Shown here piece by piece: positions 16,037 to 23,956 of a stretch of 64,000 bases of DNA; within the stretch, counting starts at the first letter, position 1, and the number at the start of each line of letters is the position of its first letter. The DNA lies in NCBI RefSeq assembly GCF_039649665.1, contig NZ_JBDJAW010000004.1:62001-126000 (forward strand), given 5' to 3'. The notes under the pieces were generated by a model. The model was not told where the DNA came from and made no database searches. It saw only the letters and a program-made list of their open reading frames with translations. A program made the position numbers and the translations under genes. This stretch comes from Microbispora sp. ZYX-F-249 (GTDB lineage: Bacteria > Actinomycetota > Actinomycetes > Streptosporangiales > Streptosporangiaceae).

Positions 16037-16259
16037 CGAAACTTCCAATCTCCAGTGGACGGGCCGGCTGGTAGGTCTGGCCGCACCGGCACACGCCGCC
16101 GCGGTGGGCGAACCAGCCGTGCCGTACGGCGAAGCGGCCGGAGCGGCGGCCCCGGGAGAAGCCCTCGCCCGCCCCCGCGCGGACGCGGCGGACGAGACGG
16201 CGGCGACGCCCGGAGTCGCACCTGCAGGACGGGCGGCCGGTCGGATGATCACACCGCAA
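16029..16259 (-). CDS. Possible small Cys/Arg-rich protein between the two ALDH genes
   Basis: A 76-codon frame filling the 212-nt gap between the two aldehyde dehydrogenase genes, overlapping the first by 11 nt and the second by 8 nt. It starts with TTG. Codon third positions are GC-rich like a real gene. It is very basic, with five cysteines in two clusters (CDHPTGRPSCRC and GGVCRCGQTY), suggesting a zinc-ribbon-like end. I do not recognise it; it could also be a frame-shifted remnant of duplicated ALDH DNA. Confidence 0.4.
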   Translation of the reverse strand: MRCDHPTGRPSCRCDSGRRRRLVRRVRAGAGEGFSRGRRSGRFAVRHGWFAHRGGVCRCGQTYQPARPLEIGSFDE

Positions 16260-17676
16260 GGTAGGCCTCCAGACCGTGCCGCCCGCCCTCGCGGCCGTAG
16301 CCCGACTCCTTGTAGCCGCCGAACGGCGAAGTGGGGTCGAACCGGTTGAACGTGTTGGACCAGACGACGCCGGCCCGCAGCCGGGACGCCATCCACAGCA
16401 TGCGCGAGCCCTTCTCGGTCCACACGCCCGCCGACAGCCCGTACGGGGTGTTGTTGGCCTTCTCCACCGCCTCGGCGGGGGTGCGGAAGGTCAGCACCGA
16501 CAGCACCGGCCCGAAGATCTCCTCCCGGGCGATGCGGTGCGACTGGGCCACGCCGGTGAAGAGGGTGGGCGGGAACCAGTAGCCGCGGTCGGGGATCGGG
16601 CAGGCGGGCGACCACCGTTCGGCCCCCTCGGCCTCCCCGGCCTCCGACAGCTCGCGGATCTTGGCGAGCTGCTCGGCCGAGTTGATCGCGCCGATGTCGG
16701 TGTTCTTGTCCAGCGGGTCGCCGAGCCGCAGCGTGCCGAGGCGCCGCTTGAGCGCCTCCAGCAGGTCGGCCGCGACCGACTCCTGCACCAGCAGCCGGGA
16801 TCCGGCGCAGCACACGTGGCCCTGGTTGAAGAAGATCCCGTTGACGATGCCCTCGACGGCCTGGTCGAGCGGCGCGTCCTCGAACACGATGTTGGCGGCC
16901 TTGCCGCCGAGCTCCAGCGTGAGCTTCTTGCGGGTGCCCGCGAGGCTCCTGGCGATGAGGCGGCCGACCTCCGTCGAGCCGGTGAAGGCGACCTTGTCCA
17001 CGCCGGGGTGGTCGACGAGCGCGGCGCCCGTCTCACCCGCGCCGGTGACGATGTTGACGACCCCCGGCGGCAGGTCGGCCTGGCGGCAGATGTCGGCGAA
17101 CGCCAGCGCGGTCAGCGGCGTGGTCTCGGCCGGCTTGAGCACGACCGTGTTGCCGCAGGCCAGGGCGGGTGCGATCTTCCACGCCAGCATGAGCAGCGGG
17201 AAGTTCCACGGGATGACCTGTCCGGCCACGCCCAGCGGCCGGGGATCGGGGCCGAACCCGGCGTACGACAGCTTGTCGGCCCAGCCCGCGTAGTAGAAGA
17301 AGTGGGCCGCGACCAGCGGGAGGTCCACGTCGCGGGACTCCCGGATCGGCTTGCCGTTGTCGAGCGTCTCCAGGACGGCCAGCTCACGCGCCCGCTCCTG
17401 GATGATCCGGGCGATCCGGAACAGGTACTTGGCCCGCTCCGCGCCCGGCATGGCCGACCACACCGGGAACGCCTTGGCGGCGGCCTGGACCGCGCGGTCG
17501 ACGTCGGCCTCCCCCGCCCACGCGACCTCCGCGAGCACCTCCTCGGTGGCCGGGTTGACGGTCTTGTGGCGCTCCTCGCCCTGCGGCTCGACCCACTCGC
17601 CGTTGATGAACAGGCCGTACGACGGCCGGATGTCGACGATGTCCCGCGACTCGGGCGCGGGTGCGTATTCGAACAT
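16249..17676 (-). CDS. NAD(P)-dependent aldehyde dehydrogenase
   Basis: A 475-residue full-length aldehyde dehydrogenase. Motifs are the cofactor pocket IPWNFPLLMLAWKIAPALA, FTGSTEVG, the general base in LELGGKAANIVFED, the nucleophile in FFNQGHVCCAGSR, EEIFGPVLSV and FGGYKESGYGREGG. Lying 15 nt downstream of deoC, it probably oxidises the acetaldehyde released by the aldolase to acetate, although other aldehydes cannot be excluded. The ATG at 17676 begins the usual short N-terminal arm. It is followed by a possible small gene and the catalytically incomplete homologue. Confidence 0.93.
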   Translation of the reverse strand: MFEYAPAPESRDIVDIRPSYGLFINGEWVEPQGEERHKTVNPATEEVLAEVAWAGEADVDRAVQAAAKAFPVWSAMPGAERAKYLFRIARIIQERARELAVLETLDNGKPIRESRDVDLPLVAAHFFYYAGWADKLSYAGFGPDPRPLGVAGQVIPWNFPLLMLAWKIAPALACGNTVVLKPAETTPLTALAFADICRQADLPPGVVNIVTGAGETGAALVDHPGVDKVAFTGSTEVGRLIARSLAGTRKKLTLELGGKAANIVFEDAPLDQAVEGIVNGIFFNQGHVCCAGSRLLVQESVAADLLEALKRRLGTLRLGDPLDKNTDIGAINSAEQLAKIRELSEAGEAEGAERWSPACPIPDRGYWFPPTLFTGVAQSHRIAREEIFGPVLSVLTFRTPAEAVEKANNTPYGLSAGVWTEKGSRMLWMASRLRAGVVWSNTFNRFDPTSPFGGYKESGYGREGGRHGLEAYLAV

Positions 17677-17691
17677 GCCTCAGTCCAGCCC

Positions 17692-18630
17692 TCAGTCCAG
17701 CGTGAAGTAGTCGGGACCGGCGTACCGGCCGGTGGCCATCTTCTGCCGCTGCATGAGCAGGTCGTTCAGCAGCGAGGAGGCGCCGAGGCGGAACCAGTCG
17801 GGGTCCAGCCAGTCCGGCCCGGCGGTCTCGTTGACCAGCACCAGGTATTTGATCGCGTCCTTGGTGGTGCGGATGCCGCCCGCGGGCTTCACGCCCACCT
17901 TGCGGCCGGTCGCGGTCAGGAAGTCGCGCACGGCCTCCAGCATGACGAGCGTCACCGGGAGGGTCGCGGCCGGCGACACCTTGCCGGTCGAGGTCTTGAT
18001 GAAGTCCGCTCCGGCGATCATCGCCAGCCAGGAGGCCCGCCGCACGTTGTCGTACGTCGCGAGCTCGCCGGTCTCCAGGATCACCTTCAGATGCGCGTCG
18101 GCACAGGCTTCCTTGGTGGCGACGATCTCCTCGTACACCTTGAGGTAGTCGCCGGCGAGGAACGCGCCTCGGTCGATGACCATGTCGATCTCTGCGGCTC
18201 CGGCGGCCACGGCGAGGCGGGTCTCGGCGACCTTCACCTCCAGCGAGGACCGGCCGCTGGGGAACGACGTGGCGACGGACGCCACCTTCACCCCCGACCC
18301 GGCCAGCGCCTCGACGGCGGTCGCGACCAGGTCGGGATACACGCAGACCGCGGCGACGGGCGGCACGGAGGAGTCGGCGGGGTCGGGCCGCACCGCCTTG
18401 GCGCACATCGCCCTGACCTTGCCGGGGGTGTCCGCGCCTTCGAGCGTGGTGAGGTCGACCATCCCGATGGCCATGTCGATGGCCTGCTTCTTGGCGGTGG
18501 TCTTGATGGATCGCGTGCCCAGCATCGCGGCCCGGGCGTCCGCACCGACCCGGTCGACCCCGGGAAGGCCGTGCAGGAACGCCCGCAACGTCGAGGGTGA
18601 GGAGGCGACCTCCGCGAGCGGAGTAGTCAT
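17692..18630 (-). CDS. deoC: Deoxyribose-phosphate aldolase
   Basis: A 312-residue class I aldolase that splits 2-deoxyribose 5-phosphate into glyceraldehyde 3-phosphate and acetaldehyde in deoxynucleoside catabolism. The Schiff-base lysine is K212 in FIKTSTGK, and the second active-site lysine sits in VGVKPAGGIR. The N-terminal region is longer than in E. coli DeoC, as in many actinobacteria. The ATG at 18630 is chosen because homologous sequence starts soon after; an upstream start adds 15 unlikely residues. First gene of an operon with two ALDH-type genes. Palindromic CGCCTTAG repeats lie 66-170 nt upstream. Confidence 0.94.
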   Translation of the reverse strand: MTTPLAEVASSPSTLRAFLHGLPGVDRVGADARAAMLGTRSIKTTAKKQAIDMAIGMVDLTTLEGADTPGKVRAMCAKAVRPDPADSSVPPVAAVCVYPDLVATAVEALAGSGVKVASVATSFPSGRSSLEVKVAETRLAVAAGAAEIDMVIDRGAFLAGDYLKVYEEIVATKEACADAHLKVILETGELATYDNVRRASWLAMIAGADFIKTSTGKVSPAATLPVTLVMLEAVRDFLTATGRKVGVKPAGGIRTTKDAIKYLVLVNETAGPDWLDPDWFRLGASSLLNDLLMQRQKMATGRYAGPDYFTLD

Positions 18631-18696
18631 AGTTGGCACGGAACCAGCATCCCCGACCACTCGGATTGATTCCAAACCCGGGGACTACGCCGCTCC

Positions 18697-18797
18697 TAAG
18701 GCATCGCCTTAGCCGCCTTAGAAGTCCTACGCCGCAGGCCCATGCCAGAGATCGCCAGAGATAGGGCATCCGCCCGATGTGCCGCACCACGCCTTAG
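18697..18797. promoter_or_regulatory. CGCCTTAG repeat cluster between deoC and a small gene
   Basis: Three direct copies of CGCCTTAG (18705-18712, 18714-18721, 18790-18797) and one inverted near-copy that makes a perfect palindrome TAAGGC-ATC-GCCTTA at 18697-18711. The cluster lies between two divergent genes and looks like a multi-site operator. The regulator is unknown; a deoxynucleoside-responsive repressor is one guess. Confidence 0.4.
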
Positions 18798-18846
18798 ACC
18801 GAACCTTGAGGAGTACGGAAAGAGACCCGAACAAGGAGACGCAGCG

Positions 18847-19014
18847 ATGGGTCCGGAACTGCACTACCAGGTAATGATCAACCGGGCGGCCGAGCTTCAG
18901 GAGGAGGCCGCCGGTCACCGGCGCGCCCGCGAGGCGCAGGCGGCGCTGAAGAGCCGGCAGCGCTCCGGCCAGCGCCGGCTGCGTGCGGCCTTCGGCAAGC
19001 TCCGCACCTCATGA
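18847..19014 (+). CDS. Small basic helical protein, function unknown
   Basis: A 55-residue protein (starts MGPELHYQVMINRAAELQEE) rich in Ala, Arg and Gln and predicted to be a single long helix with a basic C-terminus. The ATG at 18847 has AAGGAGA about 8 nt upstream; a longer in-frame reading adds 35 residues without homologous look. It has its own strong terminator, which supports a real monocistronic gene. I recognise no domain. Confidence 0.65.
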   Translation: MGPELHYQVMINRAAELQEEAAGHRRAREAQAALKSRQRSGQRRLRAAFGKLRTS

Positions 19015-19024
19015 GACGCGTACG

Positions 19025-19061
19025 AAGGCCCGGCCGGACCCTCCCTCCCGGCCGGGCCTTT
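19025..19061 (+). terminator. Hairpin terminator with T tract
   Basis: A perfect 13-bp stem (AAGGCCCGGCCGG and complement), 10-nt loop, followed by TTT. It begins 11 nt after the stop of the small helical protein gene. Confidence 0.85.
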
Positions 19062-19096
19062 GCGCCCCCTTGAGCCGTCGTGAGCCCCGCCAGTCA

Positions 19097-19108
19097 GTCA
19101 GATCTGAC
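19097..19108. promoter_or_regulatory. Palindrome upstream of the AAA-LuxR regulator gene
   Basis: GTCAGATCTGAC is a perfect 12-bp palindrome, 37 nt before the start codon. It may be an operator, possibly for autoregulation; there is no further evidence. Confidence 0.35.
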
Positions 19109-19144
19109 CGTAAAACCAGGCGAAGCGACGCAAAGGGTCATGAC

Positions 19145-22036
19145 ATGCTTGACGACATGACACGCCGGGCGGTGAGCCCCGTTTTCGTCGGGCGGGGCGC
19201 GGAGTTGGAGACCCTGGGCGAGGCCTACGACCAGGCCCGCAAGCAGGCCACCGCGGCGGTGCTCATCGGCGGCGAGGCGGGCGTGGGGAAGACCCGCCTC
19301 GCGGTCCGGTTCGCCGAGCAGGCCGCGCAGGACGGCGCCCACGTGCTCGTCGGGGGCTGCGTGGAACTGTCCGCCGAGGGCCTGGCGTACGCGCCGTTCA
19401 CCGCCGCGCTGCGGCAGCTCGTCCGGGAGTGCGGGGCGGCCGAGGTCGCCGCCCTGCTGCCCGACGGCGCCGCCCGGGACCTGGCGAGGCTGCTGCCCGA
19501 GTTCGGCGAGCCGAGCGGCGAAGGGGAGACCGAGTCGGCCCGCGCCCGGCTGTTCGAGCTGATCCTCGCCCTGCTGGAACGCCTCGCCGAGCGGCGGCCG
19601 GTGGTGCTCGTCATCGAGGACGTCCACTGGGCCGACCGCTCCAGCCGCGACCTCATCGCCTTCCTCAGCCGCAACCTCAGGTCGGCTCCCGTCCTGATGG
19701 TCATGACGTACCGCTCCGACGAGTTGCACCGCACCCATCCCCTGCGGCCGGTGCTGGCCGAGCTGGGGCGGGTCGACGGCGTGGTCCGGGTGGAACTGCC
19801 CCGCTTCACCCAGGACGAGGTCGCCGAGCAGATGGCCGGCATCCTCGGGGTGACCCCCGAGTTCGCCAAGGTGGACCGGGTCTTCGAGCGCAGCGGCGGC
19901 ATCCCGCTGTTCGTGGAGGCGCTGCTCGACTGCGGCGACGAGTGCTCGTTCCCCGACTCGCTGCACGACCTGATCATCGGCTCGGTCGAGCGGCTGCCCG
20001 AGGAGACCCAGCGGGTGCTGCGGATCGCCGCGGCCGGGGGCGTACGCGTCGGGCACGACCTGCTCGCGGCGGTCGGCGGGCTGTCCGACGTGGACCTGGA
20101 GAACGCGCTGCGGCCGGCCATCGCCGCCAACGTGCTGCAGGTGGCCGACGGCGGGGCGTACGCGTTCCGGCACGCCCTGATCCGCGAGGCGGTCCACGAC
20201 GAGCTGCTGCCCGGCGAGCACGCGCGGATGCACGCGCGGTACGCCGAGGAGATCGACCGCGACCGCACCCTCGTGCCCCCGGGCCGGGCGGCCATCGAGA
20301 TCGCCCACCACTGGTACTCCGCCCGCGACGACCTGTGGGCGCTGATCTCGGCCTGGGAGGCGGCGGAGAAGGCGGCCAAGTCGTTCGCCTACACCGAGCA
20401 GATCCAGCTGCTCGACCGCGTGCTGACCCTGTGGGACAAGGTCCCCGACGCCGCCGAGCGCATCGGGCACGACCACTGCACCGTGCTCGAGCGGGCCTCG
20501 GAGGCGGCGTACGTCGGCGGCGACATGGAGCAGGGCACCAAGTACGTGCGCGGCGCCCTGGCGGAGCTGGACGAGCGGACCGCCCCGGAACGGGTGGCCG
20601 AGCTGCTGGTCCGGCTGGCGAACATCAAGATCCAGAAGGGCAAGACCAGCGGGCTGGAGGAGCTGCGGCGCGCCGAACGCCTGGTCCCGCGGCCCGGCGA
20701 CATCCGCACGCTCGTGCTGACCCGGCTGGGCACGGTGCTGATCAATTCCGACGAGATCGCCGAGGGCACCGCGCTCACCGAGGAGGCTCTGCGCACCGCC
20801 CGCGAGAAGGGCGACGAGGTCCAGGAGGCCGACCTCCTGATGAACCTCGCGCTCGGACACTCGATCAACGGCGACCTGGAGACGGCGTTCGCGATGAACG
20901 AGCGCGCCCTGGCCATCGGCACCCGGCTCGACTCACCCCGCATCACCCTGCGCGCCCTGGCGAACAACGTCGACGCCCTCGACAACCTCGGCCGCTCGGA
21001 GGAGGCGGTGCGGCTCGCGCTCGAGGGCGAGAAGCTCGCCCGGCGATTCGGCAGGTTCCGCCACCAGGGCACGTTCATCGCCAACAACCGTGCGGAGGCG
21101 CTGGAGTCCCTCGGCCGGTGGGACGAGGCGATCGAGATCATCGAACGGTCGATGACGATGGGGCCGACCCTGCGCAACCGGTGGCACATGCTGCGGGTTC
21201 GCGCGGACATCGCGATCGCGCGCGGCGAGGAGGACCTGGCGCAGGACATCCTCGCCGAGGTCGGGGCGTTCTCCCCGCATCTGGACGAGCAGACGCAGGA
21301 GTGGACGAACAACACCCGCCTGGTCGTCGCGTGGCACCTGCTGCGCGGCGAGCCGCTGCAGGCCCTGGCCGTACTGGAGACGGCGCTGGACGACCCGCCG
21401 CGGTCGGGCAAGGCGATGCTCGCCGGCCGGCTGCTCGCATCGGTCCGCTACGTCTGCGACGCCGCGGCGCCGGTCGCCCCCGAGCAGGTCGAGCGCGTAC
21501 GCGCCATGGGCGACCGTCTCGCCGAGAACCTGGGCGACGGGCCGGTGGACGAGGCGTTCGGGCTGGTGTACCGGGGCGAGTTCGACGCCGCGGCCGAGGC
21601 GTGGCGGCGGCTGGGCCGTCCGTACGTGCGGGCCAAGGCGCTGCTGCACGCGGCGATGGCCGCCGCCGCGAGCGGCGACCGCGACGGGGCCTCGGCGCGC
21701 CTGCGCGAGGCATCCCCGCTCGCGGCCGAGTTGCGTGCCACCCCGCTGGTCACGCAGATCGAGACGCTGGCCCGCCGCGTCGGCGCCCCCCTCTCCCGTG
21801 CCACGCCGTCCGGTCCCACACCGCCGGAACCCGCGCGGCAGGCCGACCTGACCCCGCGCGAACTGGAGGTGCTGCGCCTGGTGGCGGCCGGGCGCAGCAA
21901 CAGGGACATCGCGGCCGAGCTGTTCATCTCGGCCAAGACCGTCAGCGTGCACGTGTCGAACATCCTGCCCAAGCTGGGGGTGTCGACCCGGGGCGAGGCC
22001 GCCGCCGCGGCCCACCGCCTGTCTCTTCTCGATTAG
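19145..22036 (+). CDS. Large ATP-binding LuxR-family regulator (LAL type)
   Basis: A 963-residue transcription regulator. An AAA/STAND ATPase module is at the N-terminus, with Walker A GGEAGVGKT (residues 42-50), Walker B VVLVIEDVHWADRSSRD and a downstream winged-helix-like region. A long helical TPR-like part follows, and a C-terminal LuxR HTH begins LTPRELEVLRLVAAGRSN and continues to ISAKTVSVHVSNIL. Such proteins activate metabolic or secondary-metabolite genes on binding an inducer. The ATG at 19145 has AAAGGG 7 nt upstream; another ATG four codons later is possible. No obvious target operon is adjacent. It ends at a 15-bp tandem repeat shared with the convergent gene. Confidence 0.9.
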   Translation: MLDDMTRRAVSPVFVGRGAELETLGEAYDQARKQATAAVLIGGEAGVGKTRLAVRFAEQAAQDGAHVLVGGCVELSAEGLAYAPFTAALRQLVRECGAAEVAALLPDGAARDLARLLPEFGEPSGEGETESARARLFELILALLERLAERRPVVLVIEDVHWADRSSRDLIAFLSRNLRSAPVLMVMTYRSDELHRTHPLRPVLAELGRVDGVVRVELPRFTQDEVAEQMAGILGVTPEFAKVDRVFERSGGIPLFVEALLDCGDECSFPDSLHDLIIGSVERLPEETQRVLRIAAAGGVRVGHDLLAAVGGLSDVDLENALRPAIAANVLQVADGGAYAFRHALIREAVHDELLPGEHARMHARYAEEIDRDRTLVPPGRAAIEIAHHWYSARDDLWALISAWEAAEKAAKSFAYTEQIQLLDRVLTLWDKVPDAAERIGHDHCTVLERASEAAYVGGDMEQGTKYVRGALAELDERTAPERVAELLVRLANIKIQKGKTSGLEELRRAERLVPRPGDIRTLVLTRLGTVLINSDEIAEGTALTEEALRTAREKGDEVQEADLLMNLALGHSINGDLETAFAMNERALAIGTRLDSPRITLRALANNVDALDNLGRSEEAVRLALEGEKLARRFGRFRHQGTFIANNRAEALESLGRWDEAIEIIERSMTMGPTLRNRWHMLRVRADIAIARGEEDLAQDILAEVGAFSPHLDEQTQEWTNNTRLVVAWHLLRGEPLQALAVLETALDDPPRSGKAMLAGRLLASVRYVCDAAAPVAPEQVERVRAMGDRLAENLGDGPVDEAFGLVYRGEFDAAAEAWRRLGRPYVRAKALLHAAMAAAASGDRDGASARLREASPLAAELRATPLVTQIETLARRVGAPLSRATPSGPTPPEPARQADLTPRELEVLRLVAAGRSNRDIAAELFISAKTVSVHVSNILPKLGVSTRGEAAAAAHRLSLLD

Positions 22037-22084
22037 GCGATCCTCGGTCTGGCGATCCTCGGTCAGGCGCTCCTCGGTCAGGCG
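22035..22084. repeat. 15-bp tandem repeat between convergent stop codons
   Basis: Three copies of a 15-bp unit (GGCGATCCTCGGTC plus one variable base) and a partial fourth run from the stop codon of the LuxR gene across the stop codon of the convergent exporter gene (22078-22080). The copies differ at one or two positions. Confidence 0.75.
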
Positions 22085-22647
22085 AACAGGGGCTCGATCA
22101 GCAGCAGCACGCCGAAGACGGCGAACGCGGCGGCCGCGCCATACTTGATCCATTTCTCGGGCAGCCGGGTGCCGAGGAACCTGCCGACCAGGATGGCCAG
22201 CGCGTCGGCGGCGACCATGCCCACGGTGGAGCCGACCCACGTGCCGAACCAGCCGTGCTGGGTGGCCAGCGTGATCGTGGCGAGCATGGTCTTGTCGCCC
22301 AGTTCGCTGAGGAAGAACGCCACGGCGACGGCGATGAACGCGTTGCGGGTGGTCTTGGCCGCCTTGCCCTTCTCCTCCTCGGTGAGTTCGTCGCCGCGCA
22401 GCGTCCAGGCGGCGAAGGCGAGGAACGCGATACCGGCGATGATCGAGATGGCGGTGGTGGGGAGGGCGTCGCCGACCAGCCGGCCGAGGCCGACGCTGAA
22501 GAGATGGACGAGCGCGGTCGCGGCGGTGATGCCGGCCAGCACCGGCCCCGTCTTGAACCGGGTCGCGAAGGTCAGGGCCATGAGCTGGCTCTTGTCGCCC
22601 AGCTCGGCTACGAAGATGACGACGAGGGAGATCCAGAGGGCGTACAC
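22078..22647 (-). CDS. GDT1/TMEM165-family manganese exporter
   Basis: A 189-residue membrane protein with two homologous halves, each carrying the family motif: FVAELGDKSQLMAL in the first, FFLSELGDKTMLAT in the second. It has six membrane helices with a charged central loop (RGDELTEEEKGKAAK). Members move Mn(II) or Ca(II) out of the cytoplasm. The GTG at 22647 is chosen because AAAGGCG lies about 6 nt upstream and translation then begins at the first helix. A yybP-ykoY manganese riboswitch precedes it, which strongly supports Mn export. Confidence 0.92.
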   Translation of the reverse strand: MYALWISLVVIFVAELGDKSQLMALTFATRFKTGPVLAGITAATALVHLFSVGLGRLVGDALPTTAISIIAGIAFLAFAAWTLRGDELTEEEKGKAAKTTRNAFIAVAVAFFLSELGDKTMLATITLATQHGWFGTWVGSTVGMVAADALAILVGRFLGTRLPEKWIKYGAAAAFAVFGVLLLIEPLFA

Positions 22648-22720
22648 GGGTCGCCTTTCGTCCCTTTCAGGGGGATTTGCGACCGGGCCGGCGTACGACA
22701 CCCGGGGAGTTCGGGCACGA

Positions 22721-22761
22721 CTTCGGCCCGGCAGCATGCGGTCATGACTGTCGGGCCGAAG
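22721..22761 (-). promoter_or_regulatory. Expression platform hairpin of the Mn riboswitch
   Basis: On the minus strand CTTCGGCCCG (22752-22761), which contains the 3' arm of aptamer helix P1, is exactly complementary to CGGGCCGAAG (22721-22730). This 10-bp stem and P1 cannot form together, giving a switch between an aptamer-bound and an alternative structure upstream of the GTG. Confidence 0.65.
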
Positions 22762-22846
22762 GTCTCGTCCGCCACGAGGGCTCCACGACCGGGCGGACGA
22801 ACCGCCAGTGTGTCGATCAGTGGATTTCGGACTACTCCCCTTCGGT
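22755..22846 (-). promoter_or_regulatory. yybP-ykoY manganese riboswitch
   Basis: The transcript has the two conserved halves of this aptamer class: GAAGGGGAGTAG near the 5' end (complement of 22831-22843) and GAGACCTTC near the 3' end (complement of 22758-22766). Helix P1 is formed by CCGAAGG (22838-22844) and CCTTCGG (22756-22762). Two arms lie between. It lies 5' of a manganese exporter, the classical context; Mn(II) binding should raise exporter expression. Confidence 0.87.
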
Positions 22847-22867
22847 GTTGCCCCAGTCTAACCCGGG

Positions 22868-23917
22868 CTAAAGACTCACTCCCACCAGCACGGGCTCGTT
22901 GACGAGCCACACTCCGAACTTCTCGTGCACGCCGTCGCGCACCTCGCGGGCCAGCGCCAGCAGTTCGTCCGCGCCGGCCTCACCGGTCGGGTTGGTGAGG
23001 GCCAGCGTGTGCTTGGTCGAGATGCGGGCCCGCCCCTTCTCGTAGCCCTTGGGGAAGCCGGCGTTCTCGATAAGCCATGCCGCCGGGACCTTGACCATGC
23101 CGTCGGGCATGTCCCAGCGCGGGTGGCCGGGGGCCCGCAGTCCCAGGGCCGCCGCCTCGTCCGGGCCGAGCACGGGGTTGGTGAAGAAGGACCCGGCGCT
23201 GCGCGTGTCCGGGTCGCCGGGGTCGAGGACCATGCCCTTGCCCCGTCGCAGCCCCAGCACCGCCTCGCGCGCGTCGGACAGCGGCACCCGCTCACCGAGC
23301 TCCACGCCGAGGCGTACGGCCAGCTCCCGGTACGCCACGGGCCCCGACAGCGGCGAGTGCTCCAGGGCGTAGGTGACGGCCAGCACCACGTGCCTGCCGG
23401 GGTCGTGCTTGAACGCGCTGTCCCGGTAGGCGAAACCGCACTCGGCCGCCGTGAGGTCCCGCACCTCGCCGGTGACCCGGTCGTACACGCGGACGCCGGT
23501 GACGGTCTGCGAGACGTCCTGGCCGTACGCGCCGACGTTCTGGATGGGGGTGGATCCCACCAGCCCGGGGACGCCCGACAGGCATTCGACCCCCGACCAG
23601 CCCTCGGCCACGCACCGGGCGACCAGGGCGTCCCAGTCCTCCCCCGCCTGCACGGTCACCCGCACCCGTCCGTCGTCGGGGGTCACCTCGACGCCCCGGG
23701 TGGCGACGCGCACCACGAGCCCGTCGAACCCGTCGTCGGACACCACGAGGTTGCTGCCGCCGCCGAGCACCAGCACGGGCTCGCCATCGCGGTCGGCCTC
23801 GGCCACGGCCGCGATCAGCTCGTCCTGCGTCTCCGCCTGCGTGAACGCCCGGGCCGGCCCGCCCGTCCGCAGCGTGGTGTACGGGGCGAGCGGCACCCCT
23901 GCCAACCGGTCAGCCAT
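22868..23917 (-). CDS. murB: UDP-N-acetylenolpyruvoylglucosamine reductase
   Basis: A 349-residue FAD enzyme that reduces UDP-GlcNAc-enolpyruvate to UDP-MurNAc in peptidoglycan synthesis. FAD-binding VLVLGGGSNLVVSDDGFDGL is split by normal spacing, the YGQDVSQTV and CGFAYRDSAFK segments carry active-site residues, and SAGSFFTNPVL contains the proton-donating Ser. Actinobacterial length. The ATG at 23917 gives the typical ADRLAGVPLAPYTTLRTGG start. It lies in the conserved rpmG - dehydratase pair - murB neighbourhood, separated from the dehydratases by a small repeat-rich gene. Confidence 0.95.
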   Translation of the reverse strand: MADRLAGVPLAPYTTLRTGGPARAFTQAETQDELIAAVAEADRDGEPVLVLGGGSNLVVSDDGFDGLVVRVATRGVEVTPDDGRVRVTVQAGEDWDALVARCVAEGWSGVECLSGVPGLVGSTPIQNVGAYGQDVSQTVTGVRVYDRVTGEVRDLTAAECGFAYRDSAFKHDPGRHVVLAVTYALEHSPLSGPVAYRELAVRLGVELGERVPLSDAREAVLGLRRGKGMVLDPGDPDTRSAGSFFTNPVLGPDEAAALGLRAPGHPRWDMPDGMVKVPAAWLIENAGFPKGYEKGRARISTKHTLALTNPTGEAGADELLALAREVRDGVHEKFGVWLVNEPVLVGVSL

Positions 23918-23956
23918 CGGTCTCCTCGCACGCGGAACGTCCGACGAACAGGATAG

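Noticed and set aside
16276-18600. A 774-codon plus-strand frame across the deoC-ALDH operon
   Set aside because: Shadow of two well-supported enzymes on the minus strand.
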